Shown here in pieces: positions 31,988 to 43,699 of a stretch of 64,000 bases of DNA; position 1 is the stretch's first letter, and each line of letters opens with the position of its first letter. Location of the stretch: NCBI GenBank assembly GCA_017165825.1, contig CM029372.1, positions 3,590,499 through 3,654,498 of the forward strand. The letters run 5' to 3'. A program made the position numbers and the translations under genes. The notes beneath the pieces are model-generated. The model was not told the origin of the DNA. It did not search any database and worked only from the letters and a program-made list of their open reading frames with translations. Source of the stretch: Hepsetus odoe (taxonomy: Eukaryota > Chordata > Actinopteri > Characiformes > Hepsetidae).

Positions 31988-32112
31988 CACATCCATGGCT
32001 AAAGTGCCCTCGAGCAAAACACTTAACCCCACAGCTGCCCCCCACGCAGGTATGCAGCCTACTGCTTCTGCTCCTGCTGTGCGAATTCACTGCTGGTGTT
32101 TCTAGGATGGCT
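31988..32112 (-). mobile_element. SINE relic of uncertain family
   Basis: The segment cctcgagcaaaacacttaac, then cagctgccccccacgcaggt, resembles the mid-part of common fish tRNA SINEs. No head or tail could be placed, and the orientation is tentative. Confidence 0.4.
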
Positions 32113-32352
32113 TCTTCACTGCTCACTGTTAACAAAGAAAGATTAATAGTTCATAATATTAGTTTGTTAAGTCAGATCAAGTAGTATATTGTCACTTCAC
32201 AAAATCTGAACATTTTGAAATATGAAATTATGATTTGCAAATATGAAACTCTATAAGTAGGAAGAGATACATGGTGTGGGACTATATTACATGTTAATGG
32301 TTCAATATGGCCTATGGGAAGAAACTTTCCCCATCCTGGTGGTAAAGGCATG

Positions 32353-32540
32353 GGGGTGGTCCAGTGGTAGGATACTTGCATATGGCTCAAGAGGTCCCAG
32401 GTTCAAATCTCTCCTCTGGCACTACCATCACTGGGTCCCTGAGCAAGACCCTTAACCCTGAGTTGCTCCAGGGGGACTGTCCCTGTAATTAGGACATGGA
32501 AGTCGCTCTGGGTAAGAGCATCTGCTAAATGCCGTAAATG
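32353..32540 (+). mobile_element. SINE A with target-site duplication
   Basis: Well preserved SINE A, bounded by taaaggcatg at 32343-32352 and 32541-32550 (the first T may belong to the tail). The duplication fixes the ends and shows a fairly recent insertion. Confidence 0.83.
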
Positions 32541-33410
32541 TAAAGGCATGTGTGCTGTGGAATCTTTTCCCAGACAGCAGGAGGGAGAACAGGGTGTGGG
32601 AGGGGTGTAAGTAGGAGATAAAGTTTAATCATGGACTCTATACTGTATTTGATAAGGTAATAGACTTGGTTGGGACATGAAGCTAATACCGAATCTCTGT
32701 GATGAAATGTAGACACTCATCTCAGCAGAAAGTAATTTGTCCATAAATATAGCTACTTCAAAATGCACTACTTTTTAAATGGATATACATCTTTAGGATC
32801 AAATTTAGCAGCAACAGAAGATCATGCAATAAATCGTGATTCATTATTTTATTGTTTATCAGCTTTAGTTTGAAAAAAAATAGTTGACTCATCTTGTGAA
32901 CTTTGCTTGAGAAATTACAGCAATAGAACTGCCCCAGAGTGAAAATGGCAAATGAAGAGTACTTAAATGGAAGCTATGATAACTTGTCATTTTCCAGATT
33001 CATGAAATGGGCCATTTAACAATACTCTTCAGATAAGTATGACGCCTAATGGCCTAATGTTGTTTTTGAAAGCTTATGCAGGCCTTATGTACCATATGTC
33101 GGTCAAATATAAGAGCTCTCTTGTTCTCTTCTTAAGTCAATGCCAAATAAAGATGGCTGCAAACACATCTCCAATATAACTGCTTTTTTGTGAAGAAATG
33201 TAAAATTATTGTTACTTTCTTGGAAAGAACATTTTTTAACATGACACATACCTTGCACACACTTCAGATTGAAAATAGATTACAAAAGATTATAATAATT
33301 TCTATTTATATGGAAATACACTGCCATTATATTACATTTTTATGGGGGCAGTGTTGATATACTTCTCAGATGAAAAAAAAAACATCAGATTTGGTGTGCA
33401 AAGGCCCTTT

Positions 33411-33413
<3 letters not shown>

Positions 33414-33462
<49 letters not shown>
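33414..33462. repeat. (CT)n microsatellite
   Basis: Pure CT run. Confidence 0.97.
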
Positions 33463-33469
<7 letters not shown>

Positions 33470-33904
33470 CATGGCATAAATTAAATGGATGTGATGAAGA
33501 GAGACCATCCGCCACCAGATGAGAGAGCCTTATGAAATGAACATTTATGAAACACCCAGTGTTGCAGATTTCAAACTGTGGCTTTACTACCACCACAAAG
33601 AGTCCAAATAGTTCACCTACTCTAGATGCTTCTGCTAAGATTAAAATAAAATGAATAAGTAAAGATAGTGAGCAAATAAATAAATAAGGTGCTTTTGCTT
33701 TCTGTGCATCCTAATGAAGGATCTGTCAAAACAGATAAGGGGTTGGATGTAATACAGTGCTCTCATGCATGCAGGTTAGGTTCTGGTGCTGCATATTTGT
33801 CAGCTTCTGCCCACCTCACCCCACGCCACGCTACCTGGATTACATGCTGAACCCAAAGCCATGTGGCAAAGCCCTTACATAGCTGACAGCATGTCAGAGA
33901 GAAG

Positions 33905-33906
<2 letters not shown>

Positions 33907-33960
<54 letters not shown>

Positions 33961-33992
33961 TCTCTCTCCCTCTCCCTCTCTCTCTCTCTCTT
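33907..33992. repeat. (CT)n microsatellite with interruptions
   Basis: CT run broken by CTCACT and CCCTCTCC; pyrimidine-rich sequence continues to about 34072. Confidence 0.96.
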
Positions 33993-34256
33993 CTTTGTCT
34001 TTTTCTGCCTTCTTTACAACCCACGATCCACGTCTCTCTCTCTTTTCCTTTCCTTTTCTTCCTCTTCTCCCTTATTTGCCTGCTTTGGGGAATTTAAGGA
34101 GCTTATAGTGTGTTATTGCGCTGGATGCTTGCGTTGGTCTCAAATCCCTGGAGAGCTCTTGACTGTCACTCCAAATATAGCACATTTTTATGATTCAGTC
34201 TCCACAGTGCAGTGGTGGTTGCCCCGCTGCCAGCAATTGCTAGCTCACACACAAAC

Positions 34257-34284
34257 GCACACACACACACACACACACACACAC
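34257..34284. repeat. (CA)n microsatellite
   Basis: CA run, with acacaaacg just upstream. Confidence 0.95.
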
Positions 34285-34349
34285 TGATGTATTCTCTGCG
34301 TGATTCTTTGCACATCCTTTACCTATGGCTATTCATAAAGCTGATCTAA

Positions 34350-34945
34350 GATGTGGCTCAGTGATGTTCACAAGTTGCTTCGTGCAAGTCTGACTCAAGT
34401 CTCTCGGGTGTGGGTCTGAGTCGAGTTTTGGGTCTATGCAGGCAATGTACTGTATAAATACAAACCCTCACTGAAAACCTATCAAATTTGAACACAGCTT
34501 CAAATAACAATTTCATCATGGAAAAAAAAGTTTAGTCTGACAGAATAGGAGCTCTGAACACAATAAATATGGGGTTTAACAGAAAGAAGGAAACTTTGGC
34601 TTGTCTCAAGTTTCTATGCCACATATGCAAGCAGTGTAATCATTTATCCAGCTGCTGATTTAAGAAGCTATCCCACATATTTGTGACTCTTTCAAGGTTT
34701 TCAATTTGTTTTTGACACTGTATTTACTGAATGTAGTGCTTCGTTCTTTCACATGTTGTTCCATCAGTAAAGGCTCATTTTTAAGCTACTGTCAATCCTA
34801 ATGCAGCTGTGAGCTATTGGAGAAAAAAGCCCTCACAGTGATGATCTTCTTTGACTCAACTTGAGTCTGAGTGGACTCCTAGGCATCATGCTAATCAAGG
34901 GATATTTGCGTCTGAGTTTATGACTAGAGCCCCCATCTCTGAAAG
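34350..34945. mobile_element. Degraded hAT-like non-autonomous repeat
   Basis: Left end ctcagtgatgttcacaagtt with gcaagtctgactcaagtctc; right end gactagagcccccatctctg. The CAGNGATG-type termini and the repeated gagtc/actcaagtc motif resemble abundant fish hAT-like repeats. No 8-bp target-site duplication was found. Confidence 0.42.
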
Positions 34946-35761
34946 ATGCCACTTTTTCTTACTTTTATTCCTGACACCAGTGAGAAAATGCTTCAGTATC
35001 AGCAAATTTGAAGATTTAACAGTTTAAAAAAAGGCCATCATATGACTGTGAGTTCATTTCTTGATGATGCCACAACTCGGAGACCACAAGAGCATAAATA
35101 TCCTTCTTTCTCTGGATGAGTAGGCTGGACCTCCCTCTCCCCATCACTCTGCATGATATTAGTTGATTCAAATTCACTTTCCTTCTACAAGCGTTTGTAG
35201 CTGTCCAATGATGTTGTGTTAGTATCTGTTTGAAAAGACATCAGTAGTGTGAAAACTCTGTACAGGTCGCTAGTCCTGAACCATCCATATTGTGAATTTA
35301 TCATGTGTATTATGTCAAAATGAAATTTTGCTTTCTAAGCTTGAAACTGTCTGGATTTGTTTTAAAGTCATAAATATGCAAATGCATTTAAAAGAGAGAC
35401 AGAGGTAAGCCAGCAGCTTAGTCGATTCTTACCTTTTCTTTAAAATTGTCTGATAGGCATGAAATAGAGATTGAGAAATAGAAATAGATACTGTGTTGTG
35501 GTGGAGCATCTGCCTCAACGGCCTGCCCTGCACACTCACCCCCAGCCACCCTGTTTGCTATGCTGCTCACATAGGCACTAAAGCTGTGCCTCAGGCAAAG
35601 ACAGATACTGTAACTTGCTCTTGGCCATGCGTGCATCCACATGCTGATGTTACATCAGAACTGTGATTTCTCTCATGTGATCAGTTACACTTATGACCTG
35701 CTTTAGAAAGTTATTGTATTAAGTATTAACTGAATTTTTTTTTATTATTGTTAGTTATTGT

Positions 35762-36012
35762 TGGGCAGTGGTGGCCTAGTGGTTAAGGAGTTGGCCCCAG
35801 AATCAGAAGGTCATGGATTCAAATCCTAGACCAGTAGGTTCTCCTGAAGTACCCTTTAGCAAGGCGCCGTCCCCATCAATGCTCCCAGGGTGCTTACAGT
35901 ACCTGCCCCCGCTGCATGTGTGTGTATGGGTAAAATGCAGAGGTTGATTTTCGTTGTGTATCACTGTGTGCTTTACTGTGTTTCACAATGAGAAGAATAG
36001 TCACTTTCCAAT
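35762..36012 (+). mobile_element. SINE B, full-length forward copy
   Basis: Begins gggcagtggtggcctagtgg and carries B box ggattcaaatcc, body gtaccctttagcaaggcgcc and 3' end cacaatgagaagaatagtca. A possible 19-bp imperfect target-site duplication (ttattgttagttattgttg upstream, ttactgttggttattggtg downstream) has three mismatches. Confidence 0.8.
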
Positions 36013-36499
36013 GTATTGTTTTTACTGTTGGTTATTGGTGATACATGTAGCTATAAAGGGTCAGAAACAACTGTATAGTAGCTATATTTTACGACCTTTA
36101 TATGACTTTTGATTTAATTATTGTTTCTTGATTGGGGGGCACGTGGAGAATTTCCTTTTGCCTGAATCAACCATGGAGTATGATGCATCACGGTCTTGTT
36201 AAGGTGTATCTTTTAATGGAAGAAGAAGAATATCAGCTTTTAACTAAAATTAATGCATATATGCATGTTTTATTGTTATTTGTTATTTTAACTTTCTGGG
36301 GCAAAGTATTGCTTCTGTCATGCATCTCCCTGCTTAGGAGGATCAAATTGAAACCTCTCATCAGTGATTAATTCTCTACAGTGCCAGCTCCACCTTCACA
36401 TAACCACCCACACCAGCAGCTAATATCTGGACTGATAAAGTCTTATATATACTGCTTAAGTTTGGGCTTGAACTGGAAGTCTCAGAGCACTGTGTAGGC

Positions 36500-36665
36500 T
36501 GTTCACTTGCCTGCTTTTTTTTCTTTGTGTTTGCCTTGTTTTGATGACCCTTGACTGTTTCTTTCTGCCTGTGTTTTGACACTTGTCTCTTATCAGTGAG
36601 GACTGTTTTGCCCCAAATAAAGCTACTCTGCGCACACAGCCTGCCTCTCAAACCATTAACAGATT
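36500..36665 (+). repeat. LTR-like 3' terminal sequence (possible solo-LTR remnant)
   Basis: A T-rich stretch (ttgccttgttttgatgaccc, ctgcctgtgttttgacactt) is followed by ccccaaataaagctactctg, cgcacacagcctgcctctca and ttaacagatt. This arrangement resembles R-U5 ends of fish Ty3/gypsy LTRs. No coding region or partner LTR was recognised. Confidence 0.33.
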
Positions 36666-36961
36666 TCACATTTTTGTATCATTTTGTATGATTATCATTA
36701 GTGCTTTTTCACTACTATGCGCAACATGCATAATGCAATTGTGCAATGGCATTTAACTAATCAAGCTCGATCTAGAGACTAATTAATAATGCTAGATAGT
36801 TTTAGGGACCTAGCACTAACTTCAATTGCTCATTGACTGACTATCAAAGGGTAAAAAATAACAGATCACAAATATCCTAGCATCCACCCCAAAAGCACTT
36901 GTCTGGAAAACATTTATCTGTCTTTTTATCCTATACCAGTTAAGTGCAACATATCCTTATT

Positions 36962-37258
36962 GGTGCTGTCCCCTCACAGCGAGAAGGTCCTGGGTTCGAT
37001 TCCCAGGCGGGCCAGTCCACATCATTTCTCTGTGGAGTGGACATGTTCTCCCCGTGTCTGTGTATGTTTCCTCCGGGAGCTCCAGTTGGACTGCAAATTC
37101 TAAATTGTCCCCTAATTGTGAGTGTGTTATGTGTGTGTGTGTGTTTATGTATGTATGTGTATGTGTGTGTATGTTTGTACGTGGAACTGCCCTGGGATGG
37201 ACTGGTCTATCGACTCCAGCATCACCTGCGATCAAGGACAAGCGGCTCAGAAAATAAG
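36962..37258 (+). mobile_element. SINE C, forward copy
   Basis: ctcacagcgagaaggtcctg, B box gggttcgattcccaggcgg, body catgttctccccgtgtctgt, an internal GT-rich stretch, ggactggtctatcgactcca, and the 3' end acaagcggctcagaaaataa. Confidence 0.72.
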
Positions 37259-37457
37259 TGAGTGTTTCTATGGAGGGGTCGGCATTAAATAAATTTTATT
37301 AAAATCACAAATTATTAATGAAATAAATATGTAAAAAAATAAATGATATAAATCACAATAAATAACTCAAAACATATTAAAATAAATAAATAAATATTTA
37401 AACACATTTAATCATAATTTCTTTCTTTCTGTCTTTCTTATTGACCTATTATTTCAA

Positions 37458-38067
37458 GCACCATAAAGTAATAAAATCTGTCAAAGTCACTCATCAAAAT
37501 CAGTGGTTGGTTCTGATGCAGCTTTATTAAAGTCCATTGCTTTTGCTTGCTTTTCCCCAAACACGGCAGCTCCATATTTCCAAAGACTATATGTCAGAGA
37601 TATGCTACAGCTGGCAGAGGCTGTTACTGTAATGAGTATTACAGAGCAAGATACCCACTGCCACCATTTTCCTCACATTTTATACACAAACAGGATATTA
37701 AAAGAAACTCCTGACTTCTAAAGCCACTTTTCTAGGGATAAAATGAGTTATTGGTTGATTCTGTCACGATATAGGAAGAATTGTAGTCCTGTATTTTAAA
37801 GGCCTTGTTTTTCCCCATGCTGTGGACCAGCAACCTCAATAAAGTCTATTTCAATCATTACGGTGACTGGCTCCGTAGCAACTGATTCTATATCCACTGC
37901 CAGCTGTACCATATCTCTAAATCGTTGGAAACATCTTGAATTAATGCGAATTGAACCACCATGTCTGGGCAAAAGCTAGCCAAAGTAATCAACTTCAATA
38001 AATAAGCATCAGAAACGCCCACTGACTTTGATGAGCGACTTTGACAGGTCCAATTATTTCGTGGTGC
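37458..38067. mobile_element. ~610-bp foldback element with long terminal inverted repeats
   Basis: The left arm (gcaccataaag ... ctgtcaaagtcactcatcaa ... ttctgatgcagctttattaa ... atgctacagctggcagaggc) is the diverged reverse complement of the right arm (ctgccagctgtaccatatct ... aataaataagcatcagaaac ... gatgagcgactttgacag ... tggtgc). Arms of ~170 bp or more can be matched. No clear target-site duplication and no coding frame were found. Confidence 0.62.
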
Positions 38068-39616
38068 AGCACAAAACAGCGACCATGAAATAATGAATTA
38101 ATTGTGATTAAACTTATTTACATATTCATTTCAAAATCAATTTAATGAACCAAAATTAATTAATTTGGGCTTAAATGATTTAGCTATGATTTAAATCATT
38201 GATTTCATTACATGTTGGTTATTTAACTAATCATCTTTAATTTTAATATTTTATCTCTTATTTAATTTTATCACTCCTTTCCCACATATGTTTTAGCCTG
38301 GGCGGCTTTTCATGAAGCCAGAATAGAGAAAAGTCAATCAGAATTATTTACTCAGCAGTCAAGACAAAGGGAATAAAAACTAATAAAAAAACAAAAAACA
38401 GCCTGTTTAATTGTAAGGGATATTAAGAGCTTGGAAAATGCTCATGTAAAATGATTTATGACTCTTTTTGATCCAAAGAACCACAGAAATGTCACACAAA
38501 CCTCAGAGAAACTTAATGCAAGTGTAGGAGCCCCCTAAAGTCGAAAATCTCATTTTACAGATTAAAGTGGCATCATTTTAAAATGCATGAAGGCAAGTTT
38601 ACAACAACTGCAGCGATGGATACATTTTTCATCTGGCCTGAGGTGTCCCTGTTACCCTTTATTACTGAGATGCTGTGATTTTAGTACTTTTCAAAAATGT
38701 TGTTTATGCATCGTTTCTGTTGCACATTGAATCATTATGGTAATAAATGTTTTCTGGACACTACTTCAGTGGCATGTGAGTTTATATGGCCTTCATCCAG
38801 TTGTTGTAGACACCCTCTTACAGTAGTTTAAGCAGAACAGTAGCCAGTCAAAAAGCAGAAAATGGGTTTTAAATGGCATAGCCCATCTGCGAGACACCAC
38901 GAAAAATACTTTGTGAACAGCAACTGCGGCTGCTCATCTGGGACGTGGGAGATCAGAGACATCTCACCTTATTTTCATGAGAAAGGAGAAGAGTGGTCTA
39001 TATATTGCCTATGCGAACAGCTGGGTGCATATGCCTCACTGCACAGCTGGCCGGAGACAGCAGTGTGATAGGAATGTCACAGACTGAGGCATCCCCATGT
39101 GAGCCCCCATGAAATTTAGAATATATTCTGCATGTGCTATTATGCCATATGTGGTGCTGTTTTGCAACTTGTTTTTTGATTAGTGAAGCGGAGATTTTTA
39201 CAAAAGCAATCAGCTTTGTTCATTTTTGTAAGATCTGAACTTACAAGTCATTTGACATGCAAATGCATTCTTTTCCCCCAAGGAAGGCAGCTCCGGTCAA
39301 GTCAGGATGATTGTTTTCCTTTGATTATATCACTGTCCATATGGTCCCATCTATATTCACTCATCTGATTCCATCTGATGGCTGTGTTATTTTAGAAATA
39401 AAAAGAGCAATACTGTGTGGGTCAAGGTGTTGATTTGCAGCCTCAGCTTTCAGTGGGAATGTGATACATCTAAGATGAATCGGACAGATAACTTAAAGCT
39501 CTGTGATTATAATCTCCATTTGAAATAAATAGACAATTTTCACCTGTGTTACAGAAAATGATCAGTTCCTAGCCTTGGGCACTGCATGATGCATTTTTAG
39601 GCTTTAAAAAAATGAA
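38068..39616. other. Non-coding, possibly conserved in part
   Basis: 38520-38720 and 38860-39070 are less repetitive and of mixed composition. The 68-codon frame at 38862-39068 is not recognised as a protein. Confidence 0.45.
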
Positions 39617-39812
39617 ATAAATGTGACTGTTTATCATTGTGAAATGATTTCTCTGCATTTAATTTCACAGCAGTGAGCAGCCATATCCAGATCTTAAGGA
39701 GCAGTGTTGGGGATGACACCTTGCTCAAGGGCACATCAGGAAAACCTATTGTTTTGTATCTTGAACCCAAACATTGGGTTAAGGGCTTAACCACCAAACT
39801 GCAACTGCCACA
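39617..39812 (-). mobile_element. SINE B, old reverse copy
   Basis: Diverged reverse SINE B: gtgactgtttatcattgtga, gcagtgagcagccatatcc, ccttgctcaagggcacatca and ttgaacccaaacattggg. Confidence 0.65.
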
Positions 39813-40081
39813 AAGATCTGCCTGGACCCAGGGTGTTAATTAAAAAAACAAAGCAAAACAAAAATCAAGATACCAAGTTAAGAGGTTAGATCATTTTATA
39901 TAATTGGATAGCTTTTACAGTCTTCCTGCAGCTGGTTTATGTTAGTGTACTATATCAGATTTAAAACATAGTACCATTCCATGTTTTTCTTTCTTTTAGC
40001 TATGGTCATTTTCTTTATTACATGTTCACTTTGATTAGCATATTATATTACCTTACTAAGTTTTATTTATTTGCTTAAGGC

Positions 40082-40222
40082 TAAGCTCCCAGGCAAGAAT
40101 AAAGCCCAAAGACTAGTGGCACAGATGTATGGAGAGTAGGATGTCTGTGGGAATGCCAGAAAGAATGGAAACAGATGATCTGCTGTGTCTACCCCAAAAC
40201 AGAGCAGCCAGATGAAGAAAAA
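40082..40222 (+). pseudogene. Heavily diverged LINE 3'-end relic
   Basis: The segment agaaagaatggaaacagatg ... gatctgctgtgtctacccc ... agagcagccagatgaagaaa aligns with the end of the RTE LINE ORF and its 3' UTR. Weaker similarity upstream starts at ctcccaggcaagaataaag. No frame survives. Confidence 0.6.
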
Positions 40223-40592
40223 CTTTGTATTTTTATTGCATTACTAATATTATAATCACGTTTTACAATTTTGTATTACATAATGAATTTTGACTAGCAA
40301 GGCTCTGTTAATATATTGTATATCCTTATTAGCTTTATTTCTTTGTTACCACCTCACTAACTCTCTACCGTTGGTTTTTTGTATTACATTTGTGTTACGT
40401 GGTTACTTTGGTTCCAATCAGGTTTTGCTCAACCTGGTTGTTTTGATTAGATCATATTGCCTTAGTAATACTATCACAAAACTAAATAGGGGCTTTTATT
40501 AGTATTCCCTATCACCTCCCAAAACCTCTAAGGGATTGAATTGCATTTCATTTATGAAGCGTCTGTTGTGGTCACACATATGCTGTGAGAGA

Positions 40593-40659
40593 ATGATCTT
40601 CCTGCAGCAGGCTGGTTGTCTGAGTGTTATTCTGATTGTTGCATCTGTCTGGGGCCATG
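40593..40659 (+). other. Signal-peptide-like first-exon candidate
   Basis: ATG at 40593 gives MIFLQQAGCLSVILIVASVW, a short N-region plus hydrophobic core, ending at a strong donor CATG|gtgagt. The next exon-like segment (40704-40821) is too close to be its partner by normal fish intron length. Unrecognised. Confidence 0.22.
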
Positions 40660-40703
40660 GTGAGTGACTCCCTCCGGTTGTGCTTCTGCTTACTGATCTA
40701 CAG

Positions 40704-40821
40704 AGCCATATGCAGAGAGCATGCCCAGCTGAGCGTGGCTAAGACCCAAGGCTGGAATGGCACCGGTGCGTCTGCTTTACAGCACCTCAACAAACTGCTC
40801 CCATCTGCCTCCATCTTCCAG
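40704..40821 (+). other. Exon-like open segment, unrecognised
   Basis: Acceptor ttctgcttactgatctacag, then a 39-codon frame including REHAQLSVAKTQGWNGTG and ALQHLNKLLPSASIFQ, ending in phase 0 at CAG|gtagga. It is compatible in phase with 42175-42266. No family was recognised. Confidence 0.28.
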
Positions 40822-41123
40822 GTAGGAGCCATTCTTTTTGTCAACTGTCCTGGTCATCATCCGTTAGCTGCCCCTCTCCACGCTGACACAGATCCCTGAT
40901 TTGATTCTAACTTCATGTTCCATGTGTACTGGTGCAAAGCTGAGTCTTGTGTGAGCCATGGTGGAGTTTTCTGTTGAAAGCACTGATTTTAAAGTACACT
41001 AAGCAGTGGAGGCCATGAACATGAGGTTGTTATGGCTAATGTTGGAGGAGTGGACATTGTTGAAGTCTGAGGTCCTTTGATGTGGTCACCCCTGTCTTAT
41101 AAGGCATGATGGGATCTGATGGG

Positions 41124-41248
41124 CTCCCTGCGATGGGCTGGCGACCTGTCCAGGGTGCGTCCCCTGTCCTCGCCCTGTGTGCACTGGGTTGGACGCCAGC
41201 ACTCCCCCGCGACCCTGTTTGGGACAAGCGGCAGATAATGGATGAATG
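41124..41248 (+). mobile_element. 125-bp C-tail unit with target-site duplication
   Basis: Almost identical to 28668-28792. It starts ctccctgcgatgggctggcg and ends cagataatggatgaatg. A 16-bp target-site duplication, gatgggatctgatggg, is at 41108-41123 and 41249-41264. Confidence 0.84.
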
Positions 41249-42174
41249 GATGGGATCTGATGGGTTACTTTTACACAATTTTCTGTTCACATTAATAATG
41301 CCAAACAGGGGGTGATGGAGACATTCTTGACATTGTGTTGCCTGAGTTATATGATGTTATTTATCACAATTCTATTTCTGATCCAGTCATGTTCATTGCT
41401 CACACAAAGCTGCAAACTCTTCTCTGTAAGAAAAGCTGAAACAAAAAGTGCCCTTTCAAGGCCATTACTTCAGTAACATACGTAAACAATTTTCAAAACC
41501 TGTTCAGAAGATAGATTAACCTCAAAGTGGCATATAAACATGCCTCTATTTCTTAGAAAAAGAGGCGTCCATGTGACACCTCCATCTCACCTTTCTTTAA
41601 ATAACTGTCTACTGGTCTTTGAAATCTCTTTCTCCGTCAGAGTCTCTCTTTTTTAATACATTTCTAAAAGTTATCCACAGTGTCTAACTGACTTATCGCC
41701 AGTGCACAGAACCAAAGTCATTTCATTTTGTTCTTTAAGAAATTTTTTTATGACAAATAGCAACATAATAGCTGATGAACAGGCCAAAATTGCTTTATTA
41801 TGGCTCTGTTTTTTTTTATACTCCCTATTTTGACAATCACCTTCCTACCTGACAGTGGTTTATAGTTAGTTGTTGCTTATTCTGTTTCAAGTACTTCTTG
41901 AATGTGTTTAACAAAAGCCACCAGAAACTCTGACAGTATCCAGAAGTCTACTTTAACAAAAAAAGTACCAATAAATGATACATGAAAAAATCCATATTCT
42001 GTGTTTTATTCCCAAATGTACAAAATTAAAAAACGGAGTGTAAGACTTATATAAAAGTGTCCACAGAACATTGAGATATAAATGTGTCACAGATTCCTCT
42101 TCCCAACCTGATTTGCATCATTTTATCACTCTTCCCTCTGCTTGCCACTCACGTTTTTGTTCCCATGTGTCCAG

Positions 42175-42264
42175 TTGGATGTTCAGACAGAATCAAAAGG
42201 GACCTTCTCTCTCATCTCAGACATACAGAATCAAAGGCAGTCTCCTGACATTTTGGGGAAATAC

Positions 42265-42266
<2 letters not shown>
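42175..42266 (+). other. Exon-like open segment, unrecognised
   Basis: Acceptor gtttttgttcccatgtgtccag (its last 20 bases fit the consensus), then LDVQTESKGTFSLISDIQN and further open codons up to TACCA|gtgtgt. The donor would be the start of a GT microsatellite, which weakens the call. Confidence 0.22.

Positions 42267-42268
<2 letters not shown>

Positions 42269-42297
<29 letters not shown>
42269..42297. repeat. (GT)n microsatellite
   Basis: Pure GT run. Confidence 0.96.
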
Positions 42298-42299
<2 letters not shown>

Positions 42300-42377
42300 A
42301 CTGAGAGAAAGAGAACACTTGTGTCCTCTAAACACACCCTCACAGAAGCCTTGAATTGACTAGATCATCCGTGTGGA

Positions 42378-42531
42378 TCAGACGGCTGTCTCTGTCTGGG
42401 CCCAAAGAGGTGGAGGCACCTGAACACTTTGATCCAACTGAAGCAATAAACTGCTCAGCCCATCTTGCTCATCCTGGGGATTAACCACTGTCTGACACAG
42501 GGGTGCGTTTACGCATGTGAACCTACAGCCA
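42378..42531 (-). other. Terminal-exon-like open segment on the minus strand, unrecognised
   Basis: The minus-strand polypyrimidine tract and acceptor (tctccttcttcatttcacacag, consensus at its end) precede a 51-codon frame with GCRFTCVNAPLCQTVVNP and a C-terminus WAQTETAV followed by TGA. The cysteine spacing looks protein-like, but no family was recognised. Confidence 0.2.
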
Positions 42532-42606
42532 CTGTGTGAAATGAAGAAGGAGAAACAGTGGACACAATCAAACACCGATACACATACATTCAATGAACCA
42601 CCACTA

Positions 42607-42698
42607 ATTTACATTTACATTTACAACATTTAGCAGATGCTCTTCCAGTTCCTGATTATAGGGTCAGTCCTCCTGGAGCAACTTGGGGTTAAAGGTTC
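42607..42698 (-). mobile_element. SINE A 3' fragment
   Basis: Reverse-complement tail and body: tttacatttacatttac, acatttagcagatgctctt and ctcctggagcaacttggggt. Confidence 0.65.
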
Positions 42699-43417
42699 TT
42701 ATTCCATTTTATTAACATTTTGAATTCCTTTGTCACTTGATGAAAAAAAGGTTTAGTAGATAACCACTAGCCATATATTGCTAATATTAGTGACAGTCCT
42801 ACAAAAGGTTGAAGTGAAATGATTTGAAATGTAACAATGGGGGAAGGCAAGGTGGAATGAAAGAAGAATTTGAGTGGCTGCTTAAACATGTGAGATAACA
42901 TGATTTCCTTTGGCCAGTAACAGTAATGGTATAAATGTTCCTCTTGAAGTTTCATTATTGCCTCATATCATGAGGACAACTGTGAATAGCCTTGGAACAC
43001 TTGAACAGCATTAAGCGTGGGATTGCGGGAAGAGGTTGAACTTAATGTTGATTTAGTGTGATGGGTAGCAGGTTGTTATGAATGTCTGAGTGCCCAACCA
43101 GCCAGGAGAAGAGGTGATGCTGGGTTCAGCAGAGAGTGGAGCTTTGATTCTAATGTCAGACATTTATCTTTGCCAAATTGCCTAGTGAATATGGGCACAT
43201 AGAACACTCTGGGATAGGGCTGTGTGTGTGTGTGTGAGCATGTGTGCAAAAGACATTTAACTTTTACACATACCTGGGTCAAGCAGCATTGTCAGTGTGC
43301 TGTGTGTATGCATCACAGATGAGACAGAGTCACTGTAGCTGGTCAGTGAATCAGTACAGGATGTGAGAGGTGTGGAGGAGGCAGCCATTTAAATACCTCT
43401 CTGACTCCATTCTGCAG

Positions 43418-43525
43418 GCTGGCCTTGGCATGCCTGTACTAACACTCTGCCTGAAATGTTGCCTCACTGTCCTCTGCTCCTACCTGAAAGATGACTGCCT
43501 CTACTCCCTAATGAACTTCCTGTAA
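43418..43525 (+). other. Terminal-exon-like open segment, unrecognised
   Basis: Acceptor ctgactccattctgcag is followed by a 35-codon hydrophobic, cysteine-rich frame (PVLTLCLKCCLTVLCSYLK) and a TAA stop. Its phase does not match the proposed 42175-42266 exon. Confidence 0.15.
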
Positions 43526-43561
43526 TTTTCTGAGATTGTGCAGGACAAACAGCAAAGCAGT

Positions 43562-43588
43562 CACACACACACACGCACACACACATAC

Positions 43589-43634
<46 letters not shown>

Positions 43635-43642
43635 ACACACAC
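43562..43642. repeat. (CA)n microsatellite, imperfect
   Basis: CA run with ACGC, ATAC and AGAC interruptions. Confidence 0.96.
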
Positions 43643-43699
43643 TTTGCCTTGTAGTGCTTGGACCTGCAACTGTATCATGAACCGTAATATAGCTGGGGA

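Larger units (their letters stand above)
32551..34349. other. Non-coding, intron-like
   Basis: CT microsatellites at 33414 and 33907 and a CA repeat at 34257. No gene. Confidence 0.6.

Noticed and set aside
33786..34097. 103-codon SLSLSL frame
   Set aside because: Translation of a CT repeat.
36944..37261. 105-codon frame on the + strand and 94-codon frame on the minus strand
   Set aside because: Both lie wholly inside a SINE C copy.
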